From CAMXAS01 sp964442435 (GTDB taxonomy: Bacteria > Bacteroidota > Bacteroidia > Bacteroidales > P3): DNA of 64,000 nucleotides. A program made the translations under genes and the position numbers. This document shows, piece after piece, positions 9,901 to 18,027 of this stretch. The stretch spans positions 9,111 to 73,110 of the forward strand of contig CAYTZG010000009.1 of the NCBI GenBank assembly GCA_964442435.1, in the 5' to 3' direction. Each line of letters opens with the position of its first letter. The stretch's first letter is position 1. The notes under the pieces were generated by a model. That model saw nothing but the letters and a program-made list of their open reading frames with translations. It was not told where the DNA came from and did not search any database.

Positions 9901-12900
9901 GGTCATATATTCCCACATATAGGTGTAAGGCGGCGTGCCGCCCTGCGTGAATAACTGCACGGCGCCGTCGGTGGCCGGGGCCGCGTCCTGTCGGTAAAGG
10001 CTGCCCGCATACGTCTCTTCCGATACGTTTTCCCGCGCCCTCAGCGGTTCGGGTCTTACCATCGTGCCGCTCAGCGCCAGCGTGCAACCGTTTTCGTCCT
10101 GCACGCGCGCTTCCAAACGGCCTTCGGTCAGGCCGTTCAGCTTAGCCGTTTGGGCGGGCTGTTCAAAGCCGTTGCAAAGCCAGCGGTAGGTGTAAGGCGG
10201 CGTGCCGCCCGCTATCTCGGCCACGGCCCGCCCGTCCTCGAATTCGTGACAGGAAGGCGGCGTAAGGTGCAGCGTGCCCTGCAAGGCTTCCGGTTCGGGA
10301 ATGTAAAAATGGCAACGGCTTTCTATGCCGTTGTCGTCCGTTACATAAAACGTATAGGCGCCGGCACGCAGTTTCCAAAGCATCGGAAACACCAACTCGG
10401 CCTCGTCCGAAGGGTTGCCGTCCGCCCTCTCGGGCAAGGCTGCTTCGGCCAACCCCTCATAGCTGAAACGGTAGCGGTAAGGCGGGGTGCCGCCTTCTAC
10501 CCAAGCCTGCGCCACCGCTTCCCGTCCGCCTTGGCACCGGATGCTGTCGGTCTGCCGTACCGAACACGTGAGCGCGTTTGGCTGCGATACGGTCACGCGG
10601 ATGGTGTCGCGGCAGCCGTGCGCGTCTTCCGCCAGCAGGCGGTAGTGCCCGCCGCCCAAGGCTTGCAGCACCGTCAACCCGCTTTCGATTTCGTCCTCTT
10701 GCAATACCGTGCCGCGCCCGTCTATCCAGCGCAGTTGTTTCAAGCCGCTGCCCCCGCTCAGCAAGACCCGCACGGCCCCGTCGTTGGCCGAGGCGGGCGG
10801 CACGCCGTCCGTACAGCCGCCGTAAGAGGCGCCCTGCACTTCCACCACGGTCAGGCTCAGGCGTTCGGGCTCCGTCAATGTCAGCGTGGCCGTCGCGCTT
10901 ACGTCCAAAGCGTCGGTCACGGTCAGTTCGTAACGCCCGGCCGGCAAGCCGCCCGCCACCCCGTCCGTGCCGGCTTCCGCCAAGGCCGTCTCCGCCGTCG
11001 CGCCGCCGTCCAACACGCGCCACGCATAGCGGTAGGGCGGTGTGCCACCCGTTGCGCCCGCTTGCAACGCGCCCGTCGTCTCGCCCGCGCAGACAATATC
11101 GCCGGTCTGCGTCAAAACCGCTTGCAGCGGCGCGACGGCCGGCACGGTCATTTCAAAAGAAGCGTCGCACATCCGCGCATCCCAAACCGTCAGCCGGTAT
11201 GGCCCGCTTCCGCAGGGCTCCAATATCGGGAGCTCTGTATATATTGTTTCTCCGGTCGTCAGATTCGTCCACGCATAACGGTAAGGCGGCGTGCCGCCCT
11301 TGATAAGCGCGGTAATGCGTCCGTCGGCCGTCACGTCCGGCAGCGCCGCATCCTGATAGCCCGCGTAAGACGGGGCTTCCACGCGCAGGGCTTCAGCGGT
11401 TATCGGCGCGGGTTCGTTGAAAATCACTTCCGCCGTTGCGCGGCTGCCGTAAAAGTCGGTCACGGTGGCGCGGTAGGTGCCCGCCGGCAAGTCCGTCAAA
11501 TTGCGTTCCGTGCTGCCGTTCGACCACCTTACGGTATAGGGCGGGTTGCCGCCGCGAATCCACAGGATACAGGCGCCGTCATATCCGTTGAAGCAGCTTA
11601 CTTCCTGCGATTTGTTGATGCTCGCGCTCAAACGGTCGTAAGATTCCACCGTAATGGTCGTATCCACCGTGCAGTTGTTGGCGTCGCCCGCATGGAGCGG
11701 ATAGTTGCCGCCTATCTTGTTTTTCTGCGGCAGGGAAAACGTATTGCACGATACCTTGCTCAGCGGCGGTGTGCCGCCGGTCGCATGGGCGTCGAAATAA
11801 CCGAGTTGCATTTGGCCTTGCGCGTTGTAGTGCACGTGTTGCAGGCTGTCTATGACAATGCGGAGCGGGGAGGCCGGTTGCCGTATGTCGGCCGTAAATT
11901 CGGCCAGGCAGTTCCGGGCATCGAACACTTTGAGTTTATAGCGGCCGGCCGGCACGTTCTTCAACTTGAAGCCGGGTTCGAGATTATCCCACATACCGTT
12001 GAGCGGCGGCGTGCCGCCGTCAATCAGGAATGTGGCCGCCCCCGTATGCTGTCCGTAACATTTCACATCGGTAACGGAAGACAGGGCCAGGCTGAACGGT
12101 TCGGGTTCGTCGAGGCTGTATGCCGCCGTCGTTTTCAGGTTGGGCAGCAGCCGGTGGCGCACCTCCACCGTATAGGTCGTGCCGGCCCGTATATCGCCTT
12201 GCTGAGCGGCGTTTCCCACCGTGCGGCCATCGGCTTGCCAACGGAAGTCGAGCAACTTTTCGTCGATATTGCCCGTGGGTACGGCCTGCAACACGCCGTC
12301 GTCGGCCCCGTGGCAGCTGATGGGGCGGTTCTCTTGGATGTTGGCGCCCAAGCGGTTGTCCAGCAATTTGATTTGCACTTTGGTCACATCGCCGCACAAA
12401 TCGGCGTCCGAAACGGAGAGATAATACCAGCCGGCTTGGGTAACGGGCAGCGTGTCTTGCGGAAAAGGCCGAGAGCTGCTCGGTTGCAGGCCTTGGGCGT
12501 TCAAGGTGCCGTAGCGGATGTTATAGGGCGGCTTGCCGTTGCGGATGGCATCCCGCTTGATAGATATATATCCATCTTCTGTCGTGCGTGTCCGCCCGCT
12601 TTCAATAATCGTACCGCTGATGTATTGGATCTGAATCGGCCATTCGATAGGTTGTACCACCGGTATGGAACCATCGAACTCGCTATGGCCGTTCAATGCG
12701 TCGTTATTGTAGTATCTGAAAGCGAACCGGTGTTCGCCTTGCGGTACGGAGTCGGCATGGGCGGTAACGGTGATTTTCCGTTGCTGCATGTTCGCATTCA
12801 CGGTAACGGTAAACAGCGGGCTGTGTCGCCACTCGTCATTTATCCATTCGTGTACTTCATAAGTTTGTTTTAAACTCGCCGTTAAGGCCGACACGTGCGA

Positions 12901-14241
12901 AAAGGAAATCTGACCTTTTTGGTGGGAACATTTGGGCGGCGTAACCGTGAGGTCTTGGATGGGGAGTTCGTTTTTTACGACCTGAAACGTGTGGCAGGGA
13001 AACATGGCGCTCAACGCTTGGGCGGAGAAAGACGTGTTTCGGTCGGGACGGTTGCTTACGCCTCTGACCCGTCCTTCAACCGTAAGATAATAGGTGCCTT
13101 TTGTCAAATATTTGCCGTTGGGAATCGGTATTTCCGTCGTGCCGGTATGTTGGAGGATGTTGGAAACATCCGTTTGAAAAAGCACCTCGGATTCGGAAAT
13201 GTTGAACACGCCGTCCGCCCGCATGGAAATGGACTTGTAGCAGGTCAAGGTCGTGAATTCTTCCTGCAAGGCATCGCTGAGGGGCAGCGTGAGTTTTATT
13301 TTCAGGGTTCTGACTGTGCTGTCGGTCGGTTCAATGACCTGCGTCGGGATATTGACGGGCGGTAATTCAGGATAAAACCGAATCACCTTGAGGTGTTTTT
13401 TGCCATCGTCCGAGGCGCCGGCATCCATCGTGATGTTGTCGCCCGGGCGGGCCCCCTCCAAATCGCTCAACGAAAAACTGATTTGCGCGTCTTCGGAAAG
13501 ATGGTTGAGCACCTGTCGCGGACCGTTGCCTACGCTGTAACGCCAAAGCATACCTTGGGAAGCGTCGCTGTAAGGGTAGTCGTTCGGTTTGAGGAGGCTC
13601 AGGTTGGCTTTCAACGTCACCGTACCGCGCGAGCCGTATTCTGCCGGCGCCTCCTCGATGGCGGCGTGCCAACCCGGCGTCAGGCGGTAGATGTAAAACG
13701 CGTTTCCGTTCGGCACATGGATGGTATCGTCGCCTTTTCGCAGTAAATCCCAAAGCGAGATGGAATCGTTGCGCACACAAAGCGTGGAAACCTGGCCGTA
13801 TTCCAACAAGTCCGGCGGGGTGGCATTGAGATCCGAACGTTCGGCATAGCGCCGGACAAAACAATAATCGAGCGCATCCGGTTCATTGGCCAACACTGGG
13901 AAGAAGATGGCCTCTTTGTTAATGCCGGTAGGTAGCAGACATCCCTGTCTGGGGCCGAAGTTATAAATCAGCTGCTTGCGTCCGCACTCATCTTGTAACA
14001 CCATCGGTGCGGGATACATGGGCGATGCGTAAACCTTCGGGGTACTGCCTTTTTCAATTTCGCCTACCAACCGGCCGGTTACGGCGAACGGCAAAGCCAA
14101 GGTTTTTGCGCGGAGACATGTTTCCCATTGGGCATGACCCGACAGCGGCAATAGCAATAGCACCGCAAGCCCATGCAGTTTGATACCGGTTCCACGCAAC
14201 CGGATTTTTTTCGAAAGGGTTTGAAAAATAAAACGCCTCAT
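6967..14241 (-). CDS. Giant SprB-repeat cell-surface protein with T9SS type A sorting domain
   Basis: A 2424-residue exported protein. An N-terminal signal peptide (hydrophobic stretch LAVLLLLPLSGHA) is followed by about 450 unique residues. At least 17 SprB-like repeats follow (about residues 540-2170), each built around GGTPPYRYxW, then a tyrosine-rich 'YxLTVTDAxGC' strand and a CxGxxDG turn. The last 80 residues (LRAAPNPAAGHTNIVLD to NLKLIVTKP) form a type A T9SS sorting domain, so the protein should be secreted and attached to the outer surface. SprB in Flavobacterium is the mobile gliding adhesin; here adhesion is the safest inference. The downstream FN3 gene completes the operon. The minus-strand box TACTTTTG at 14267-14274 is its likely promoter. 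Confidence 0.93.
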   Translation of the reverse strand: MRRFIFQTLSKKIRLRGTGIKLHGLAVLLLLPLSGHAQWETCLRAKTLALPFAVTGRLVGEIEKGSTPKVYASPMYPAPMVLQDECGRKQLIYNFGPRQGCLLPTGINKEAIFFPVLANEPDALDYCFVRRYAERSDLNATPPDLLEYGQVSTLCVRNDSISLWDLLRKGDDTIHVPNGNAFYIYRLTPGWHAAIEEAPAEYGSRGTVTLKANLSLLKPNDYPYSDASQGMLWRYSVGNGPRQVLNHLSEDAQISFSLSDLEGARPGDNITMDAGASDDGKKHLKVIRFYPELPPVNIPTQVIEPTDSTVRTLKIKLTLPLSDALQEEFTTLTCYKSISMRADGVFNISESEVLFQTDVSNILQHTGTTEIPIPNGKYLTKGTYYLTVEGRVRGVSNRPDRNTSFSAQALSAMFPCHTFQVVKNELPIQDLTVTPPKCSHQKGQISFSHVSALTASLKQTYEVHEWINDEWRHSPLFTVTVNANMQQRKITVTAHADSVPQGEHRFAFRYYNNDALNGHSEFDGSIPVVQPIEWPIQIQYISGTIIESGRTRTTEDGYISIKRDAIRNGKPPYNIRYGTLNAQGLQPSSSRPFPQDTLPVTQAGWYYLSVSDADLCGDVTKVQIKLLDNRLGANIQENRPISCHGADDGVLQAVPTGNIDEKLLDFRWQADGRTVGNAAQQGDIRAGTTYTVEVRHRLLPNLKTTAAYSLDEPEPFSLALSSVTDVKCYGQHTGAATFLIDGGTPPLNGMWDNLEPGFKLKNVPAGRYKLKVFDARNCLAEFTADIRQPASPLRIVIDSLQHVHYNAQGQMQLGYFDAHATGGTPPLSKVSCNTFSLPQKNKIGGNYPLHAGDANNCTVDTTITVESYDRLSASINKSQEVSCFNGYDGACILWIRGGNPPYTVRWSNGSTERNLTDLPAGTYRATVTDFYGSRATAEVIFNEPAPITAEALRVEAPSYAGYQDAALPDVTADGRITALIKGGTPPYRYAWTNLTTGETIYTELPILEPCGSGPYRLTVWDARMCDASFEMTVPAVAPLQAVLTQTGDIVCAGETTGALQAGATGGTPPYRYAWRVLDGGATAETALAEAGTDGVAGGLPAGRYELTVTDALDVSATATLTLTEPERLSLTVVEVQGASYGGCTDGVPPASANDGAVRVLLSGGSGLKQLRWIDGRGTVLQEDEIESGLTVLQALGGGHYRLLAEDAHGCRDTIRVTVSQPNALTCSVRQTDSIRCQGGREAVAQAWVEGGTPPYRYRFSYEGLAEAALPERADGNPSDEAELVFPMLWKLRAGAYTFYVTDDNGIESRCHFYIPEPEALQGTLHLTPPSCHEFEDGRAVAEIAGGTPPYTYRWLCNGFEQPAQTAKLNGLTEGRLEARVQDENGCTLALSGTMVRPEPLRARENVSEETYAGSLYRQDAAPATDGAVQLFTQGGTPPYTYMWEYMTAPNRWRSMADTTAKIDGQPHGLYRYGIVDAHGCFYEDTAEIVKTPDLRCEILLQRSIRCADSRDGALQAFVSGGTPPYRYDWQRDGQPLLPQDAQTPDRLDAGRYLLTVTDAKGVVSLDSFMLNAPQPLGATVNPTAVSGYGAADGHIDWRIEGGTAPHSAVWQGESDRMDGTARWDETLPDSLWSGVYRLTLTDAHGCRFERDYTVESPDSLALSNIKVLHCQGEKAFLEAVFRSEDNGRIRAYLDGGVPPYRIVWCNAAGETVADFTAWERGDVGIDSLSADVYTLTVTDAHGYGLRRDFEVELSTAVQVLLSETTPILCHGENGILTVLADGGKAPYTYRWFERRPEAEDALLECALPHTSAVSPPLPGGFYRVEIEDAYGATATDSLWLDEPAPLRLAADLQPWPVEQPEKPDADDGKKPKGGDPTPTGLLYPNPTGGCPPYRFDWAHGDTSDHIAYRRGENYTVTVYDQHLCAVRGEFPFDSQADFEARISRAQAVSCHGEADGALSVEILGGQPPYRVLWQHGDTGVYITNLPAALYELSVIDADGRTCAAAFNLTEPEPLSNRIVPTTPRCFGRADGSLSAEVTGGSYPYRYQWQNGPETAVFDGLAAGSYRLTVTDRNGCRLQDSMTLSEPEPLRPVLSIRQPLCPNDYGQLNAAACGGTPPYRYHWYHADYTSATHLIQNARLGYYLLAVTDSLLCRVDTGVTLVRAAALQWQPFETQYLCAGQSTVLKPTFTNDSSDIVGYWTLPDGSLSFGLETESDQDGLHRLTLVQHDACQYQDTVRIITVDDTVNCLFWISTQLRAGETATAADVSYPPADSSHWTLPPEAELLYAEGPYAEFFFHDTGTFDITLTSFRGRCAQSKTTQVQVLPEGGFKRVTIETETPFLGLRAAPNPAAGHTNIVLDMRWRTEVEYALIEAVSGRIRQRGKWPVADGQTVQTLHLPEQAGLYVLVLHAENTTKNLKLIVTKP
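7860..12030 (-). repeat. SprB-repeat coding array
   Basis: The DNA repeats GGCGGCACGCCGCC (seen on the plus strand as ggcggcgtgccgcc) or close variants wherever GGTPP is encoded, at roughly 230-300 bp intervals, for example near 7900, 9670, 10200, 10485, 11290 and 12010. The unit is itself palindromic. This makes the array a likely place for recombination or assembly error. Confidence 0.85.
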
Positions 14242-14266
14242 AACACATGATTTTTGAATTATGAGG

Positions 14267-14347
14267 CAAAAGTAGGCGGTCTTGACGCGCCGCCCTAAGG
14301 AAAATCCTTAATAAACCTAAAGAAAATCAGGCTTTCTTAATAAACCT
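14267..14347 (-). promoter_or_regulatory. SprB operon promoter with paired 12-bp direct repeats
   Basis: Minus-strand -7 box TACTTTTG is at 14267-14274. Upstream of it, CTTAATAAACCT (AGGTTTATTAAG in the transcribed direction) occurs identically at 14307-14318 and 14336-14347, 29 bp apart. Spacing and position suit an activator binding as two dimers. A small palindrome TAAGGA-AAA-TCCTTA (14296-14310) overlaps the expected -33 region. Confidence 0.5.
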
Positions 14348-14371
14348 TAAAACGCGGGGTGCGGTTTTCCG

Positions 14372-14710
14372 TCAGCCGCCCGCCCGTTTGAAGCGGTAGG
14401 CGTTCTTTTCGAGAAACGCGCAGGCCTTGTCCCGCACGTCGCCCTGCAGCAGGATGTCGCCGTCCTTGCAGGCCCCGCCCACACCGCAGAACGTCTTGAG
14501 CCGTTTGGCTAAGGCTTCCAAATCGTCGGTGGCCCCTACAAAGCCACGGATAAGCGTCACGGTCTTGCCGCCGCGGCCCTTGCTGTCGCGCAGCACGCGC
14601 AAATCCTGTTCGGCGGGCGGCAACGTTTCGGCCGTTTCGGCTTCTTCGTACTGGTATTCAAAGTCGGCGGCCGTGGAGTACACGACGCCTATGGGACGTT
14701 TCTTGCTCAT
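14372..14710 (-). CDS. SUI1/eIF1-like translation factor (YciH family)
   Basis: A small cytoplasmic protein of 112 residues related to bacterial YciH and eukaryotic eIF1, thought to affect start-codon fidelity on the 30S subunit. The SUI1 core is clear: LRVLRDSKGRGGKTVTLIRG, then GLPGCGG-like FCGVGGACKDG, then ILLQGDVRDKACAFL. An acidic N-terminal tail of about 35 residues precedes it. A terminator and a tRNA gene lie directly upstream, so it must have its own promoter in the short gap 14711-14728, where I see no strong match. Confidence 0.9.
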   Translation of the reverse strand: MSKKRPIGVVYSTAADFEYQYEEAETAETLPPAEQDLRVLRDSKGRGGKTVTLIRGFVGATDDLEALAKRLKTFCGVGGACKDGDILLQGDVRDKACAFLEKNAYRFKRAGG

Positions 14711-14719
14711 GGTCGTTGT

Positions 14720-14755
14720 AAAAAAATAAGCCCCCTGAGGTTATCTCAGAGGGCT
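14720..14755 (-). terminator. Intrinsic terminator of tRNA-Leu
   Basis: AGCCC-C-CTGAG, loop GTTAT, CTCAG-A-GGGCT (14729-14755), followed on the minus strand by a T tract (TTATTTTTTT). It begins directly at the tRNA CCA end and separates the tRNA from the SUI1 gene. Confidence 0.8.
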
Positions 14756-14841
14756 GGTGCCCGAGATCGGACTCGAACCGATACGGGTTTGACCCCATTG
14801 GTGTTTGAGACCAACGCGTCTACCAATTCCGCCACTCGGGC
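14755..14841 (-). tRNA. tRNA-Leu(CAA)
   Basis: An 84-nt class II tRNA plus encoded CCA. The acceptor stem is GCCCGAG/CTCGGGC, the D arm includes TGGTAGACGC, the anticodon loop is CTCAAAC giving anticodon CAA (reads UUG), and there is a long variable arm and the T loop GGTTCGAGTCC. These are typical of leucine tRNA. Confidence 0.95.
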
Positions 14842-15016
14842 TAAAAGCGGGTGCAAAGGTAACGTAAAAAAATCGTAAAACAAAATTTTTGCACCAAACT
14901 GCGTTGAACATACCTTAATATTGGCGAAAAAATGCTATATTCGCGCCTTAAATTAGGCGTGGAAGGCTGTTGCCTGAAGGGAATTGAAATTATAAAACAT
15001 TAAAAATAAATTTATC

Positions 15017-17944
15017 ATGAAATTAAAACAAGCATGGAAGTTGCTGCTCGGTGTCTCGTTGATGGGATGCTGGGGCGGTTTGCAGGCGCAGACCGAAGGC
15101 AACTATCAGTTCAAAACCGTGGAGAACGACCCGCTGCACGTGCAGATGTACACGCTCGACAACGGTATGCAGGTGTTCCTGAGCGTCAACAAGTCGGAAC
15201 CGCGTATTCAGGCCTATATCCCCGTTCGCGTCGGCTCCAAGCACGACCCGCTGGAAACCACGGGTTTGGCGCACTATTTCGAACATATGATGTTCAAGGG
15301 TACGTCGCATTTCGGTACGATGGATTTCGAGTTGGAAAACGTTTTGCTTCAGGCCATCGCCGACCAGTTTGAGATTTACCGCGGCCTGACCGATTCCGCC
15401 GAACGGGCCAAGGTTTACCGGGTTATCGACAGTTTGTCGTATGAAGCCTCCAAGTTGGCCATCCCCAACGAATACGACAAGTTGATGACGAGCATCGGTT
15501 CGACGGGTACCAACGCCGGTACGTCCTACGATTTCACGATATACATCGAAAACGTGCCTGCCAACCAGTTGGAAAACTGGGCCAAGGTTCAGTCCGAACG
15601 TTTGGAAAACATGGTGCTCCGTCTGTTCCATACGGAAATCGAGACCGTGTATGAAGAAAAGAATATGTCGCTGACGGACGACAACCGCCGTGTGAGCGAG
15701 TTGATTCTCAGCACGCTGTTCCCGCACCATCCCTATGGTATCCACAACGTGCTCGGTTTGGGCGAACACTTGAAGAACCCTTCGCTCAAGAACATCCAGG
15801 CGTTCTACGAAACCTATTACGTGCCCAACAACATGGCCGTCGTTCTCTCCGGCGATTTCGACCCGCAGGAAGCCATGGCCATCATCGACAAGTATTTCGG
15901 CAAATTGCCGGCCAAGGAAATCCCCGAATTTACCTATGAAAAGGAAGCGGCCTTGGAAGCGCCCGTAGAAAAGGAAGTTATCGGGCTTGAGACCGAACGC
16001 GTCATTGTCGGTTTCCCGATGGGCGGTTCCGCTACCAAAGAAGCCATCTTGGGCGACTTGGTGGCCAATATGCTGTACAACGGTCAGGCCGGTCTGTACG
16101 ACTTGGAACTGAACCAGGCGCAGAAAGTCATGTTCGCCTACGCTTACCCCAGCACGCTCGTGGATTACGGCGTATTCATGCTGGGCGGTATGCCCAAGTC
16201 GGAACAGACGTTGGAAGAAGTGAAAGACCTGATGTTGGAAGGTCTGGAACGCATCAAGGCCGGTGATTTCCCCGCTTGGATGCTGGAAGCCACGATTGAC
16301 AACAAGAAGTACGACTTGTACAAGGAGTTGGAAAGCAACGAAGGCCGCGGCATGAAGATAGCGTTCGCCTATATCGAAGGCACGCCTTGGCAGGAAGCCG
16401 TCAACTATATCGACGAACTGTCGAAAGTGACGAAAGAAGACGTCATGAATTTCGCCGCCGAACTCTTGGCGCGCAACTACGTGGCGGTTTACAAACGTCA
16501 GGGCGAACCGACCGACATCCACAAAGTGGACAAGCCGGCCATTACGCCGATTGTCATCAACCGTGACGTGGAATCCCAGTTCCTGGCCGATTTCAAGGTA
16601 GCCGCTGCCGAGGTGGAACCGATTGAACCGCAGTTCATCGACTATGCCAAAGACATCGAGGTGACGAAAATCGGCAAGAAAGTGGATCTCTACTATATGC
16701 ACAACAACGAGAACCCGACGTTCGAACTGACGTATCTGTTCGAGATGGGCGACTACAACGACCTGCTGTTCGGCTTGGCCGCCTCCTACCTCGAATACCT
16801 CGGCACGTCCAAACTCAGTGCGCCGGAAATCCGTCAGGAATTCTACAAAATCGCTTGCAGCTACGACGTCAGAACGACGCCCGACCGCATTTACGTGCGT
16901 TTGAGCGGTTTGGCCGAAAACATGGAAAAGGCCGTCACCTTGTTCGAAAACCTGATCAAGGATTGCCAGCCGGACGAAATGGCGTTGCAAGGCATGAAGT
17001 ACGACTTGCTCAAGCTCCGTGAAGACAACAAGAGCAACCAGAGCGAAAACGTTTCGGCTTTGGTTTCCTATGCCACCTATGGCCCCAACTCGCCGGTACG
17101 CCACATCCTTTCCAACGAGCAATTGTTGGCCGTTACCTCCGCCGAGTTGATTAAGAAGCTGCAGACGATGTTCCATACCGAACACGCCATTCTGTACTAC
17201 GGCCCGGAAACGATGGACGCCGTGGCGCAGATGATGACCAAACTGCACAAATTGCCCAAGAAGATGTTGCCGGTTCCGGCCGCTGTCCGTTTCGAACCGT
17301 TGCCCACGACCGAAAACCGTGTCGTTTTCGCGCCCTACGATGCCAAACAGGCGTATTGCTATACGGTTTCGCGCGGCGATTTGTACGAACGCGACATGAT
17401 GCCGCTCATCAATATGTACAACAACTATTTCGGTGGCGGCATGAACGCGATTGTGTTCCAGGAATTGCGTGAAAAACGTTCGTTGGCTTACCAGAGCGCG
17501 TCGTTCTACCGTCGTCCCAACCAACCGGACAACTATTTCGTCAACATGGGCCTGATTATTACGCAGAACGACAAGGTGGTGGATGCGTTCAAGGCCATCG
17601 ATGAATTGTACAACGATATGCCGCAGAGCGAAAAGGGTTTGGAACTGGCCAAAATCAGCCTGATTTCCGACCTGCGTACGTCGCGCGACCAAAAGACCGA
17701 CAAGATTTTCCGTTATCTGACGGATAAGAAATACGGTTATACCGAAGATTCCCGCAAGGTGATGTACGAGGCCATCCCCGGCATCACGATGGAAGACATC
17801 GTGAAGTTCCAGGCCGAGAAGGTCAAAGGTCATCCGCAAACCTATATCATCTTGGGTAAGGAATCCGATTTCGATTTCGAACAGCTGGAACGCGAATTCG
17901 GCAAGGTGGAAAAACTGACGACCGAAGAGATTTTCGGTTACTAA
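15017..17944 (+). CDS. M16 family zinc metalloprotease (pitrilysin-type), exported
   Basis: A 975-residue peptidase with both M16 halves in one chain, likely periplasmic and degrading peptides. A signal peptide ends near residue 25 (GGLQAQ). The inverted zinc motif is H86-YF-E89-H90, and the downstream glutamate is expected in the EEKNMSLTDDNRR segment. The second half begins near residue 540 and has lost the zinc motif, as in other full-length family members; it carries the FGGGMNAIVFQELREKRSLAY segment. A weak -7 box TATATTCG lies at 14936-14943. Codon use is even and highly biased, which suggests strong expression. A strong terminator follows. Confidence 0.93.
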   Translation: MKLKQAWKLLLGVSLMGCWGGLQAQTEGNYQFKTVENDPLHVQMYTLDNGMQVFLSVNKSEPRIQAYIPVRVGSKHDPLETTGLAHYFEHMMFKGTSHFGTMDFELENVLLQAIADQFEIYRGLTDSAERAKVYRVIDSLSYEASKLAIPNEYDKLMTSIGSTGTNAGTSYDFTIYIENVPANQLENWAKVQSERLENMVLRLFHTEIETVYEEKNMSLTDDNRRVSELILSTLFPHHPYGIHNVLGLGEHLKNPSLKNIQAFYETYYVPNNMAVVLSGDFDPQEAMAIIDKYFGKLPAKEIPEFTYEKEAALEAPVEKEVIGLETERVIVGFPMGGSATKEAILGDLVANMLYNGQAGLYDLELNQAQKVMFAYAYPSTLVDYGVFMLGGMPKSEQTLEEVKDLMLEGLERIKAGDFPAWMLEATIDNKKYDLYKELESNEGRGMKIAFAYIEGTPWQEAVNYIDELSKVTKEDVMNFAAELLARNYVAVYKRQGEPTDIHKVDKPAITPIVINRDVESQFLADFKVAAAEVEPIEPQFIDYAKDIEVTKIGKKVDLYYMHNNENPTFELTYLFEMGDYNDLLFGLAASYLEYLGTSKLSAPEIRQEFYKIACSYDVRTTPDRIYVRLSGLAENMEKAVTLFENLIKDCQPDEMALQGMKYDLLKLREDNKSNQSENVSALVSYATYGPNSPVRHILSNEQLLAVTSAELIKKLQTMFHTEHAILYYGPETMDAVAQMMTKLHKLPKKMLPVPAAVRFEPLPTTENRVVFAPYDAKQAYCYTVSRGDLYERDMMPLINMYNNYFGGGMNAIVFQELREKRSLAYQSASFYRRPNQPDNYFVNMGLIITQNDKVVDAFKAIDELYNDMPQSEKGLELAKISLISDLRTSRDQKTDKIFRYLTDKKYGYTEDSRKVMYEAIPGITMEDIVKFQAEKVKGHPQTYIILGKESDFDFEQLEREFGKVEKLTTEEIFGY

Positions 17945-17963
17945 GCCTTTCCGCTTCAAAATG

Positions 17964-17996
17964 AAGAAGGCCGCCCTGCATAGGGCGGCCTTCTTT
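17964..17996 (+). terminator. Intrinsic terminator after the M16 protease
   Basis: A perfect 14-bp stem, AAGAAGGCCGCCCT / AGGGCGGCCTTCTT with loop GCAT, ends in a short T run. It can also act on the opposite strand for mutS2. Confidence 0.88.
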
Positions 17997-18027
17997 CGTT
18001 TGGGGGGCTTGCGTGGCAACTGGCGGC

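Noticed and set aside
6967..14241. Long open frames on the plus strand opposite the SprB gene (for example one of about 900 codons at 10150-12873)
   Set aside because: They are antisense shadows of a GC-rich repetitive gene, with Arg/Ala/Gly-rich low-complexity translation and no recognisable domain or start signal.
15023..18019. A 998-codon minus-strand frame opposite the M16 protease
   Set aside because: The plus-strand frame has a signal peptide, HxxEH motif and full M16 organisation. The antisense frame is a codon-bias mirror.
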